The position numbers and the translations under genes were made by a program. A model generated the notes under the pieces. The model had not been told where the DNA came from and ran no database searches. It worked only from the letters and a program-made list of their open reading frames with translations. Below, piece after piece: positions 22,496-34,049 of a DNA stretch of 64,000 bases (its first letter is position 1; each line of letters opens with the position of its first letter). The stretch is from Echinostoma caproni (Eukaryota; Platyhelminthes; Trematoda; Plagiorchiida; Echinostomatidae). The DNA lies in assembly GCA_900618425.1 (NCBI GenBank), contig UZAN01040609.1, positions 4,861 to 68,860 of the forward strand. Reading direction: 5' to 3'.

Positions 22496-25400
22496 AATTT
22501 AACTACCAGTGTTACTTGAATCGCTAATAAAATGTTCGAAAATTAATCCGAAAGTGTCACACAGAACAAAACCCCACTGGAATTACGCTTCCAAAGACCC
22601 AATTTCCCACAACAAATTTCAAACTCAAAAATGAGTGTTGCAGTTAGTTCGTTTCGGATGAATCCTCTATCCAGTTCCCTCAAAAGATAATGCTCGCTCG
22701 ATGAATTTCAACCTTAGTGGTTTCACTTGTGGTGTGACATGGGACGTGCATTTTCTGATCGCTGAACTTAGTCGATTGTGTTTTGCTGCATGTTAGTCTC
22801 AGTTTGATAAACCGTACCTTAAACATTCTGTTCTGCTGACAATTTTCTGATGCTGTAAGACATTTGACAATGCTCACATCGGTACTGTAAATTCAGTTAC
22901 TAATTCTGCTTGTCAATAGATTGTTTGCATTCATGTCTGACGGAATGGATTAATCTGATCACATATCCGCTTTCGCCGCCGTCAGGAACAGCGGGTGAGT
23001 GGTGTTGGGGTTCTACGGAGATGTGACGAGTCGAACTTTTTCACCTCATGTTCTCGTTGACTTACAAGCTCCAAATCAGATCAAAACGATCATGTGCTTG
23101 TTCCCCAGATCGATTATTTTCCTGAAAAAGGATTAATTCCCATGCACACACTGAATTTGCGATTTGATTAAAAAACAAGGAAATTGATCACGGTGGCTTA
23201 TTCGGTTGACTGGATGAATTTTCGCCGAGCTGAGCAGTGCTTTGGTGCCAATGATACCTTACCAGTTAAGGTGACTTATCCGTTTGGTGCTAATTCAAAG
23301 GTATTAGAGCTATCCAAACTGCTGAGGAGAAAATGTGTGATAATAGATAAAGATGTTAAGAGAACAGGAAAGAGATGCAGGTTCCGACTGTATGAACGAT
23401 TCCTTAAGCAAAAGCTAGAATGTTTGGCAACAAAAATCCAAAACCCAAAGAAGGATTGTATCATATATACACGTCCTTCGAGAATATTCGAGAACCAATG
23501 CGACATCTACAGCGACTGTCGTGGTGAATGTATGAACCCAGTCACGAATAATTTTTACACTATATCATGTACGATAAAACAATGCCTTTCGATAAAACCA
23601 TGCCGTCCAATCTTTCATACACCTCCTGCCAGAAATCGCCATTTAGTCTCTGTGTCAAACACAACTCTTAGGGAACTTCCACTGGCAAAGGTGTCACACA
23701 TCTCACTTGTGTAGGCCCCTATACATCATGCTAATCATTCGGCTTCCTCATGAAAGCTGATTTGAATCAGTTAATGAAAAAGACCGTAAAAACTCACGAG
23801 TTCGGTCCACGATGTTTGCTGTACAGCGTGCTACAATTTTCAGGTTTTGCCTCTTGGGAAACACAGTAACTCAATGCACTTCATGAATCCGCATGAAAAT
23901 CAAACTCGTCAGTGTTCACGTATTGTAATGGGATAGTTTTTAAATATGTTCCGTTCAACAGTCTATGCCTCACAGCTACTGTATGGATAACAGGGCCCAG
24001 CTCTTAATCCACTCGAAACACACTGGCAGAAGGTTGCTACCGGGTAACGCAGTCAGAGTTCTGATACCACTTGCATCGTCTCAGAAGGCCGCACAATCCC
24101 TGACCACTGATCGATGCACTCAATGCATATTTAAGACACATTCTGATGGTAGATTTTCCATGGAGGGGCTTCCAGGGGATATGAAAGACGGAAAGTACAG
24201 AAATCAACCATGAACCAAAAGGTCCAGTGAGACGTGCACACGACTCACCCTCAATGGCGGCAATGTGCTCAACGTGGCTGGAGTTATAGTTCTCCACCCA
24301 CGGAATAACACTATCTTCATTATTCCATACCATTTAGCTACTTCACACAATCCCATTCGTCAAAACTACTTAGCGTTAAACCACTACCGTTTTATACTGT
24401 CCTCTAAGGGCGATATCATTCTGAGACAACAATTCGACCAGTTTAGAAAATGCGGAGATATCAGTCACAAAAGGTGACAAAGATGACGAATAAATGAGTG
24501 AATACAGAATGGACTCAGCGATTAGTGCAATTCAGACTGTAAAACTAATACAGAAATTTGCTTTATGAAAAGGCGTGGAACTAAGGCTTGAAATTTCAAA
24601 AGTAAAATGAGGGTAGAAGCACATTGGGAACAAACATGCAAAGATCATTGAGCTATGAATAAACACGAATATTCACATATCAGTCACTGGAATTCGAGAC
24701 GGACGTTGACTATTTGTTTTAGGCGGTAATCATTTTCTAGCTATTTTCGGAAAGTACAACGTACCATTACTATTACTACTACTGCTACTGAGATGAGATA
24801 CTACTCACATTAGTGAGTAATATATTTGATAGACGCAAGAGAAACCAAGTGACAGATTCTCACAATATCACAAGATGAAAAAGATGCCCTTGAGTGAATT
24901 GATGTACTCGATATTATAGCTAAAGGAGATAGAAACATACCATTGAACTATTCGACCGCTGATCCGTAGTGTTTTGTGAAAGCATGATTACTCTGTTTTA
25001 CGTGATACACTTTGTTCCGTACAACAACATTTACCCACTGCCTAGCAGTACTGTTACTATCACCACCACCATCATCATCGCGGAATAACCTGTCATTTTT
25101 GAAGCAGTTATCCTGAAATCAAACTTGATTTCTTGATACGCTTCTGTTCAAATTCACATGATCACCATTCTCGAGAGCTGTTTACCTCATGCGCAGTGTT
25201 ATCAAGCAGGTTACGTTTTTGTACTCAACACACTGAAAGCGTTCCGACTCTCATTAAACTTTAACACAGGCGAACGGAGCTCTTTTATTGCTTTAGGATT
25301 GATTTACATAACGGTTTACTACTACTCTGACCTGATTTCATCCGCTCTGTGTGGGTTTGTGTAGGCAATCGTTGCCCACGTTTGTTCGTACATGCACCAA

Positions 25401-28139
25401 GGCCGAGTAACCTCTTGAATCAGCTTGTCTGTCACTGGATCTTTTGCGGAATGCTGCATGATTGGAAGGCGGAATGAGGTATCAGATTCCGTTGCTTTTA
25501 TATGGATGACTTAGTGATCAGCTTTGTATATTTATGAATGAAATAAGTCTTACAGAGGGACCTATGCGGTGTGCGTATAGAAAAATCTACCGGGTCATTG
25601 TTCTCGCACATGAAGAATTCATTCACTGTTCAATTGCTCAGGAGTTGCGGATGAACGGAACAACAAAAGAATAGTAGCCAGTAGGTTTGAAAATATGCTC
25701 ATCCCCGACGGTCGGTCGACCGCAGCTTCCCCGAGTTGGATATGCAATCACATGCACCTTATCTCTTGGAAAACACCTGAGCGGTACCCAGCGGACTAAA
25801 ACTGGCTTTGCACAAGCAAGCTGATTACAAGTCACTGATGAATGTGTAGGTTCACGTTTAGTTAGTTACATAGATTGACTGAAAGACAGACATCAACAAA
25901 CAAGTCGATGTGGGAGGTTACTGGAATCAATACAACAGTGGAAGTGTTGATGTGGAAAAAGTAATATGAAGTAATTTTAAGCAGCGCTGTTCATAAAGTG
26001 CCAATATCAACAGATGATTCAGATATTAATGCTCTTATGGATGCCTTACTCATTTATAACCTTTTCATGGTATTTTTTTATAAATTCACTTAGGAAACTA
26101 TGATCTTATCACCCCAGACAATTATGATGAATTGTAATAACTGACAGAGAAAGGCACAGAAAAAGACGGGAAACACTGAAAACAAAACAAACAGTCACAG
26201 TAAACAATTTACCAGAGATTTTAGACAGAATATAAACAGAAGATAACTGGTCGCAAGAAAAATAACAAACTCACAGAAAAACAATACCTGAATGATTGAT
26301 CTTTTACATTCAGCCGAAAGATGTATTTGTGTCTATCAGGGAATTGTCCCATGTGTCTGTTCAAATTCACCGTTGATATGTATGCGGATCATAGATACAA
26401 AACGATACCAAATCAAAAGAAGTCTTCAATATTATCACTACCACTCCCGAGCAATCTCCGTCAACAACTGCAGTACATTTGCAACTGTTTCCTCATCGGG
26501 TATAATGAATATGAACCATATACTCATTTACTTATAAGGTGAGAAGTGAAAACTGAAGGATAACTATGATACGTGCACTTCGATATTCGCAATACTGAGA
26601 GACAAAAAGGTCAGAGTTAAAATACTCTATTGGCGAGGATAAAAGATAAATTTTTCATTGAATAAACTGATATAGTGAACTTTCAAGATGGAATGGATGC
26701 AGCAGAAAAAATGCTGCACGGGGGAACTGGGTTGATGAAGGGACAAGGAGGGCAGTATTATGACAGGTACTTTTATGTTCTAGGTTGTCGTGATAATTCG
26801 TTTAACCGCTTGACTGTCTGAAATATCAGAGAGAAAGAGTCGCATCGCATTATCCAATTTGAAGTCGCCTTGGCACTCGCATGGTGTTCTGGATCGCACT
26901 CTAATCCAACTTAACTGCTTCGATCACCCACCTCTCAGGGTTTGCAACAAGGTTATATTCGACAGCCCCTTTGCTGGCTATATCTCACATGTGGATTCAC
27001 CTAGAACAGTATGTTCCACTGAGTGTGCGTTTTGGTCACACACATAGGGAGGATTGTATACCATGACAGCTGAAGTAACCAGATGATTCTCGTGTTCATG
27101 GGTGCGTTTAGCATAAATAATGTCATATAAATATCGCAAACAACACCAGAAATGTATACTAAAGGTTTTACTTGTCTTAATCTGTCACTTGCCAACAGCC
27201 TAAGTGGGTAGGGATTGTTACTGTATCCATTTATATTTCTTCTTACCGATGGTCCTGGGAATTTTCCTGCCGTGGGTGTTGTCAGAATTGGGGACATGGT
27301 TTGCTCAAATGATGAACGATGCAACAGTGCAGCCACTAAAGAGCCTAAATCACCATAGCGGTCGTGATTTTGTCGAACATTTCAGGTTATTGAGAGGAAC
27401 AGAGGAAAACGAGAATCTGAACAATCTTATCAAGAAATCGTTTGCCACCGTGTTTCACGCTTATGAAACCTTAGACAACAGTCAACCACAGATAAAGGGA
27501 TCGATTTCATCAACATTACTCTTTATTTCAATCAATGAAGCAGAAAATACCTTGGATATTAGTGCAATCGAATTAGGTTAGATTACATGACAATTGAGTT
27601 GAAAAACAGTCTTCCTTGAGGATCTTATTTATCTTGACCCACAGTAAAGTGAAATAAGGCAAAGTAGATCTCACTGCCATTGAACAAAACAGTATGATAC
27701 TCTTGCGATGATAACTTTTGGGAATAAAGGAATTGACTCTATGATAGATGATTGGGTGCAAACACCAGTCACGAATAATTTATTTCCCGGAATATACCAG
27801 CGATACACATTGAATAAAAAATGCAAAAAAGATTTTTTCGGTGACTTAGCAACTAGCTAATAGGTCACATTTTATATCACATCATTTTGTATAGAAAAAA
27901 GGAAACAAAACTAATGATTATTCAAATAGGGATTGTCATTATTGTTTTTCTGTCCCAATTTGACAAAATCGGATTTGATTGATCCTGCCGTCGGAACTTA
28001 AGCTTGGTCCGTGTTAATTGTGTGATTTGGGGTGGGATTGGGAGGAGATGGACCATGGTCGGTTGAGTGACTTCACAATCTGGTTTTGGGTGTACAAGAG
28101 GCATTATATAGATGAATTCCAACAGCTTCTGTGGTGGCT
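22496..28139. other. Unassigned region, 5.6 kb
   Basis: No gene or known repeat was recognised. It contains an open frame of about 166 codons at 23214-23714 (listed separately), TAC/ATC trinucleotide-rich tracts near 24770 and 25060, and short open frames without family resemblance. A 24000-24330 stretch is open in several frames and may be an old repeat. Confidence 0.4.
23214..23714 (+). CDS. Unrecognised Cys/Lys/Arg-rich open frame (doubtful gene)
   Basis: From the first ATG the frame is about 166 codons, rich in Lys, Arg and Cys (blocks such as LLRRKCVIIDKDVKRTGKRC and QCDIYSDCRGECMN). I recognise no family. There is no obvious signal peptide or transmembrane segment. In 64 kb of AT-rich DNA a frame of this length can arise by chance, and no splice context or conservation supports it. 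It might be an exon, part of an old repeat, or noise. Confidence 0.15.
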   Translation: MNFRRAEQCFGANDTLPVKVTYPFGANSKVLELSKLLRRKCVIIDKDVKRTGKRCRFRLYERFLKQKLECLATKIQNPKKDCIIYTRPSRIFENQCDIYSDCRGECMNPVTNNFYTISCTIKQCLSIKPCRPIFHTPPARNRHLVSVSNTTLRELPLAKVSHISLV

Positions 28140-29290
28140 AGGATGTGATTTTTAATCGGCTTTGATCTGTGACCCCGATCGAAAAGATTCAGTCACACTC
28201 GCTGTGTGATCGAACTCGACGAGATGTGAAACGATCGCACTTGTAATGGTTTTAGTCACACTAGTGTTCAGCCAGGCCGGATGATGTTCCCGAGCTCGTG
28301 TAGATAGGCGCCTGCTCGTGCGGCCGATATACGTTGCCCCACAGGAACGCTTAAACTGGCAAACACAAAATGAGACTGCAGAAGCAGGAGTCTTGTCCTT
28401 GGGTTGCGAACACAAGATCAGTCTGGACATAAATACGATACGCAATTTTGACGCGTGAAAAGTATTCTCCAACACCGTTCCTAGTTTGTGACTGTATCCC
28501 CTTTGAATCGGAGAGAAGTGTATACTACCTTCTTCTCTGCGCTTAAAAGTCTTTCCCTCGGACGGTTATTTCGCAAAACGTCATCCACAAAACGTTCTGC
28601 ATAGCCATTTTGTAGGAGAACATCACAAATGAATGATAGTTCCGGTGCGTATTTTTACCGCCCTGTATACCAAACACTGAATAAGATTTCTCTTTCGTTT
28701 GAGTGGCACAAAGTTTCTGAAATGGATATACTAGCCGCTCCAAGTCGCTTTCCTATAAATCGATCTCTAAATAGAACCATCTGTGCGACGCTTTAGCCAG
28801 ATGTCGAGAAAACCAATCCCGTCATTAACCTCTTCTTCCAATGTGAACTTGATGTTGGAATGAACAGAAGCAAGTTGGACACCTTGACGTTACTGTCCAC
28901 ACAACAGTATGTCATCGATATATCGTCTGTACAGCTTACATCGCTTAAGCGTGGACTTTAAAGCAATATTTTCTATCTTGGACATGAATAAATCCGCAAA
29001 TAGGGGACCGAGCGGGGATCCCATTTGTGACTCCATCCTTTTGGCGATAGATTTCTTCATTGAACTTGAACTGAACGTTCTATGTGTAGAAGTACAATAG
29101 TTGTTTCAAGTCATTCAGAGGTATTCTGGATTTGGTCACATAAATACTCAGTGGTCTCTGCGATAGGAACACTAGTGAAAAGTGAGCTAACGTTCATGGA
29201 TATTATTCGTTAGCCATCCGAATTTACGTTTCTGATTACATTTATCAAGGCGAAAGGGTCCGATAGAGTGTGGGTTGCAAGGATGTCTCC
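28140..29290 (-). mobile_element. Penelope-like element copy P2 (RT plus GIY-YIG)
   Basis: The best-preserved Penelope here. In order on the - strand: RT entry SMNVSSLFTSVPIAETTEYL (near 29200), MGSPLGPLFADLFMSKIENI (near 29020), YRRYIDDILL with an intact YIDD catalytic box (near 28920), SNIKFTLEEEVNDGIGFLDI, a connector SKLRIVFMSRLILCSQPKDK, and the GIY-YIG core CGATYIGRTSRRLSTRAREH with HPAWL (near 28310), then SHLVEFDHTASVTESF. Several stops and shifts interrupt it (for example after the YIDD block), so it is inactive. The N-terminal part upstream of the RT is not evident. Confidence 0.9.
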
Positions 29291-29840
29291 CACTGAATCC
29301 AAAATTGTCACAAGCCATTTGGCTATTGAATGATATGGGGAATTACACATGTATAAAATTGACCTGTGAAACTAGTGAGCATACAAAAACTGGCTTCTAC
29401 ACGGACCAGGAAAAGCAAGTCTCGAACATAGCCAGTCTTCGGGATTGTAAAACGCTGCACGATTGGTTCTTGTTCGCCAGCTTCTTGGACGCACCTTGTT
29501 TCCTTGGAAGCCTTTTTAACTTTTGTTTTCTATATAAACTTAGCTCGCTGTGGATGGAATTCTTTACTCGATTGTGCTAAACACATTTAAACCATTGAAC
29601 TAATGCTTTCCATGATGATAGCGCTCGTTGCGTGGATTCCGATATTGTCATTTATCCAACCAATCATACTCAGTAACATACAAATGTGTGTGTGCGTTTT
29701 ACGTCACGATTGATGAGATTGAAGGAAATGTTAACATCTTGCAACATTCGTCTTCTTTGGGCATTGAGGAAATGAGAACTCAAAACAGCAAACAAGCTCG
29801 TTTTCGATCCTATCTCAACTGGTACCAATCAACTTAACCA
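29291..29840. other. Interval between two head-to-head Penelope copies
   Basis: Separates copy P2 (-) from P3 (+). It contains GAATTCTTTACTCGATTGTG near 29552, closely resembled by AAATTCTTTACTCAATTGTG near 58260. Either may be remnants of Penelope N-terminal sequence; nothing else was recognised. Confidence 0.4.
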
Positions 29841-30905
29841 ATGAGTAGATGTTCTCCCTGAATGTTACCTCACTATTTACCAATGTGCCACTTCAAGACA
29901 CCATTGAATTCATCGCTAATTATATAGAACATTCGGGAACTTCAGTCGGACTACGCGTAGCTGAGCTCAAGAGGCTTCTTTATAATATACGATTTCATTT
30001 TAATGGTACGATGTATAGACAGAAAGACAGAATAGCCATGGGTTCGCCATTAGGACTACTATTATCAGACATTTTCATCGCCAAGTTAGAAAACGGAGTA
30101 CTCTTAAAACCCATAGAAGAATTCTCCTTCTGCAAACGATATGTGTATAACATCATATGTGTATACGATGGTGGTGGCGAAGTGGTCAAGTCACCAACTT
30201 GTGATCTGTGAGTCCCGGATTCGAACTGCTCCACCGCCGCCCGTCTTCCCAGGCAGCCTTTGTGTGGCCGCCGCTCCCCTTCCTGAATGTTTACTGTACA
30301 TTTGTGTATTCAGTAAATAAAAAAGGAAGTAAAAAGACATTCTCTTTAGATTGGAGATCACGATTTGTCTTCCATTCAAAGGTTATAATGTAACTAATCT
30401 AATCCAACAACAGTTACGATCGGTTGTCAACCGGACTTATTACGCAGCGAAACCCAGAATTGTGCACGGGACAAGGAGTATACCCGTCCCCCCGGTTAAA
30501 GAACACCCACCTCTGTACACCAGCTCAAACGTAATCTATCAATTTCAATGTGAGTGCAGACACACTTACATAGGCAGAACAGAAAGGCAATTACGTAATC
30601 GGGTTTAAGAACACATTCCGAACTGGGTTCAACGCAAGCTTCCTATGGAAATGTCCACACAGCCGGTAATTGGTAAGGACCGTGCTTACAAACCACCAAG
30701 CTCATCGATTGCCAAGAACTTGTTGATGACCCAACACCTTATGGATCGTGAGAAAGCATTTCGAGTGATTTTTACTAACGATAACACTAAAATGCTCAAG
30801 ATAGCCGAGGCGATTGCAATTAATCGATGGAAACCAATTCTGTGTCAACAAAAAGACTTGTTCATCACCTTGGCTTTGCCCCCCTCATTTAGAAGTGTTT
30901 AATTT
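29841..30905 (+). mobile_element. Penelope-like element copy P3, interrupted by a SINE
   Basis: RT part: FSLNVTSLFTNVPLQDTIEF, FHFNGTMYRQKDRIAMGSPL then GLLLSDIFIAKLENG, and KRYVYNIICVYD, where the catalytic YVDD-type box has degenerated to YVYN. A SINE occupies 30168-30336. The element resumes at about 30340 with the connector (LPFKGYNVTNLIQQQLRSVV), a GIY-YIG core (FQCECRHTYIGRTERQLRNR) broken by TAA at 30606, then REKAFRVIFTND and the C-terminus WKPILCQQKDLFITLALP. About 400 bp that copy P7 has between the RT box and the connector is missing. Same family as P7. Confidence 0.88.
30168..30336 (+). mobile_element. tRNA-derived SINE, family 1, inserted in Penelope P3
   Basis: A box TGGCGAAGTGGT (11 of 12 against TRGCNNAGYNGG) near 30175, B box GGATTCGAACTGC near 30218, then a body with CTTCCTGAATG and a 3' end of AATAAAAAAGGAAGTAAAAA. 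The same head, body and tail occur at 44772-44965. The A box spacing and CAAG after GGT resemble tRNA-Ser or tRNA-Leu. Confidence 0.8.
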
Positions 30906-30959
30906 GTAGTTCATTCCCAAACCATATATAAACATTGTATTTGTCTGCAGTAGACACCA

Positions 30960-31960
30960 GTTGAGATGCAGCGAAATCGTCCAGGACATAAATCGTGCAA
31001 TGTTGCTATACTGGCTTCTCTTTTAAAAAGACATTATTATTATAAGAATGCTGATATTCTGTTGGCGAAATTCAACGGAGCTCATTCAAAAATAGAGTTC
31101 ACACTGGAGAAGGAATCCACAAATGGTCTCGCATTTCTAAACGTGTTATTGTCTCGACAATCAGATGGCTCCATTCGTTGAATCTTCCACCATAAAAAAC
31201 ATGGACGGGACAGTACACACACTATCATAGCTTCGCCTCATTGCAACAGAAGAGAAATTTGATTCGCCGCTTAACCAATATTGTTAAGCAACTTTGTTTT
31301 TCGGACTCTGTCGAGTTTGAACTGGGACAAATACGAAATGTTTTTGTAGAGAATGGATATCCTGAGTCGTTCATTCATAAAAGCGTGACATCATATCCAA
31401 GACATTATGTGACACAGCAAATAAGAAGCGTGTCTATCTCTCCATCCCATTCAGGGGAGAAACGATCGCGAAAGTATTGAGTAGACGAATTCAATCTTCC
31501 ATCAAATTCACCTACTTTGCGACTGAACCCTGCATTATATTCACGTCCAAACCGGTCCTCTTTATGCAGACTAAAGATAGATTGACCCCAGATACGACCT
31601 CATCTTTGTTTATCAATTCATCTGTTCCTGTGGAGCAAGGCATGTGGGTCGAACGGTGAGGCATCTATCTGCTCGCATCAAGGAGCATCACCCCGTCTGA
31701 TTGAACCAGGGATTGACAAGGACCGGGGCGACGGCAATTACGAACCATTTGACTGAGTCTAAATCACATAGTCAATGTGCTTGAAGTTTTCCATCCTCTC
31801 TACACGGTCAAAGGTGGGTTATCCAAAGAGGTCAAGTTCAGAATTTTGTCAACAGCCTAAGCGATTGCCATCCGTTTCCACCTCCCCCCCTTGTGCTCCC
31901 AGAAGCAGTTTGTAAGAAAATTGGTCTTACCATGGTCATCCACTAACAATCTGGTGAAGC
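30960..31960 (+). mobile_element. Penelope-like element copy P4
   Basis: Starts inside the RT, where YKNADILL replaces a YVDDILL-type box, then SKIEFTLEKESTNGLAFLNV (matching SNIKFTLEEEVNDGIGFLDI of P2), DSVEFELGQIRNVFVENGYP, a connector, the GIY-YIG core CSCGARHVGRTVRHLSARIK with EHHPV (31625-31697, in a shifted frame), and the C-terminus LCSQKQFVRKLVLPWS (31890-31940). The catalytic Asp pair and frame integrity are lost. Same lineage as P2, P5 and P1. Confidence 0.85.
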
Positions 31961-32043
31961 AACCTCCGTTTATAACCAATCACTCATTAAACTACCCACC
32001 CATTCACAACCACTCTCACTTTCCACGCACACACACACATACA

Positions 32044-32530
32044 CAAGTAAGTCAAGTCAAGAGTTCACTTTATTCATCCAATGTGGACAGAATTTTCAGT
32101 GAAAAGAATGCTTTCGCTTTCGCTTTGGTATGCGCGCTATTAAAAATGAGCTTAACGATGTGACAAATAGTTAGATGATAATGGATAGGACAACGTGTAA
32201 AAAAATAAAGAAAATTTCAACGTGAAAATTTACATAAGACTGTGTTCGTTTGATATTCGCTCCCTGGAAACCAACAAACGTAAAAGGTAAGGTACAACGG
32301 AGCTGCGAAAAGCAGTGGTACGAGTATATGTAGATTTAAATTTATTGCGGTCTACAAAAGTTGAAATGAAGCTAGATAGGGCTGTGTGTAAGGGATGTGA
32401 CGCATCGGACAAGATAGAGTTACACAGAGTTACACGGTCATACGCATCGAGGTGTTGGTTGACAATGGAATCAACCAGCTCCTCATAAGATACAGCTCCA
32501 TATCTAGAAATGCTTTTCAGAGAGATTCTA
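32044..32530 (-). mobile_element. CR1-like LINE 3' fragment, copy L3
   Basis: On the - strand: ISLKSISRYGAVSYEELVDS, ILSDASHPLHTALSSFIST, TRTTAFRSSVVPYLLRLL and a stop at 32230, which is the C-terminal end of a CR1-type ORF2. A 3' UTR of about 140 bp then ends in TTGGATGAATAAAGTGA and CTCTTGACTTGACTTACTTG. The same terminus closes copy L1 at 9592. The copy is 5'-truncated at about 32530, the usual product of incomplete target-primed reverse transcription. Confidence 0.82.
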
Positions 32531-32539
32531 ATTGATATG

Positions 32540-33500
32540 AAGTCATACAAAGGAGACTATCAGATGCTGTTAGTAATACTTTCCATGCAGCAAAGGTCAA
32601 TGTTTTATTCACTTCCCAGCCAATTGTGTGTTTACGACTAAAGGACAAAATGCCGGATTCTGCCGTCTCATTTTGTGTGTACTNNNNNNNNNNNNNNNNN
32701 NNNNNNNNNNNNNNNNNNNNNNNNNNNNNNNNNNNNNNNNNNNNNNNNNNNNNNNNNNNNNNNNNNNNNNNNNNNNNNNNNNNNNNNNNNNNNNNNNNNN
32801 NNNNNNNNNNNNNNNNNNNNNNNNNNNNNNNNNNNNNNNNNNNNNNNNNNNNNNNNNNNNNNNNNNNNNNNNNNNNNNNNNNNNNNNNNNNNNNNNNNNN
32901 NNNNNNNNNNNNNNNNNNNNNNNNNNNNNNNNNNNNNNNNNNNNNNNNNNNNNNNNNNNNNNNNNNNNNNNNNNNNNNNNNNNNNNNNNNNNNNNNNNNN
33001 NNNNNNNNNNNNNNNNNNNNNNNNNNNNNNNNNNNNNNNNNNNNNNNNNNNNNNNNNNNNNNNNNNNNNNNNNNNNNNNNNNNNNNNNNNNNNNNNNNNN
33101 NNNNNNNNNNNNNNNNNNNNNNNNNNNNNNNNNNNNNNNNNNNNNNNNNNNNNNNNNNNNNNNNNNNNNNNNNNNNNNNNNNNNNNNNNNNNNNNNNNNN
33201 NNNNNNNNNNNNNNNNNNNNNNNNNNNNNNNNNNNNNNNNNNNNNNNNNNNNNNNNNNNNNNNNNNNNNNNNNNNNNNNNNTCCGTGAACACCACCCCGC
33301 AACAAAGGAACGATTAAGTCACTAGTGCAGTGGTTTCACACCTAGTTGAAACAAATCACACTGAATGTGACCGAGGTATTCTGTCCCCTGTATCGGGTTC
33401 GTGGTCGATTATCAAGGCAGGTTCGCTGTCNNCCCCCTTTGTGTGCCCAAAAACAATTTGTGCAGGCGCTTAAGCTCCCCCGGCCCACCCCCTATACATC
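32540..33500 (+). mobile_element. Penelope-like element copy P5, containing the assembly gap
   Basis: Begins with the connector (SNTFHAAKVNVLFTSQPIVC, then LKDKMPDSAVSFCVY), equivalent to LILCSQPKDKTPASAVSFCV in copy P2. The N gap replaces the centre of the GIY-YIG domain. REHHPATKERLSH resumes at 33283 and the C-terminus is PLCAQKQFVQALKLPRP at 33437-33490. The RT portion is absent. It abuts the oppositely oriented LINE fragment L3. Confidence 0.8.
32683..33281. other. Assembly gap, 599 Ns
   Basis: Unresolved bases. Open frames spanning this run are artefacts. The gap lies inside a multi-copy Penelope domain, the likely reason for the break. The NN at 33431-33432 within the same element is a second scar. 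Confidence 0.99.
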
Positions 33501-34049
33501 CCATATTCCGAGTGGTCCCAACGATCGGATGACCTAACAATTATGCGATCACTGAGAATTCTATATCCGGTCCCAAGATGAACTTAGCCCCGGATAACCC
33601 ATGAGGTTATTTTCCCTTTCCCGAAACATGTTTGCGTTTTTGTGATTGAATACTGATTTATATATAAACAGCGTAATATTTATTGTGATGTATTTGGCAT
33701 GACTACGAACCACTGAAAACGAGCTTGTTCACCACTCCTTGTTCTATTTGAAAATGTGCCCTGTGGGACTGTTCAGATAATACGAAAGCCTTAGACAGTA
33801 GACCGGGAAAGATAACGGGAGAGTAGTAGGTCCACGGACATAAAACGCATGAGAAGATACATTAGGAGATGATGTACAATGACACCCTCAGATGTCGAAG
33901 GCGTGAAATATAAAAGGTCAACTTTCTAACTTTAAATCACGCCCATTTGAGAGTTTGAGAGCTTTAGTCAGTTTGCGTTGTGCGCAGAGCATTTTGAGTC
34001 GGATGCTAATCGAATCTGTGGTTGCTGACTTTAAGAAATGTTTGTTCTA
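33501..34049. other. Spacer between Penelope P5 and LINE L4
   Basis: No gene recognised; it may include the 3' UTR of the LINE copy that follows on the - strand. Confidence 0.4.

Noticed and set aside
27204..27581. 125-codon open frame with a hydrophobic start resembling a signal sequence
   Set aside because: It begins with GTG, has no family resemblance and is within the length expected by chance.
32517..33325. Open frames of over 200 codons on both strands
   Set aside because: They consist almost entirely of Ns from the assembly gap.
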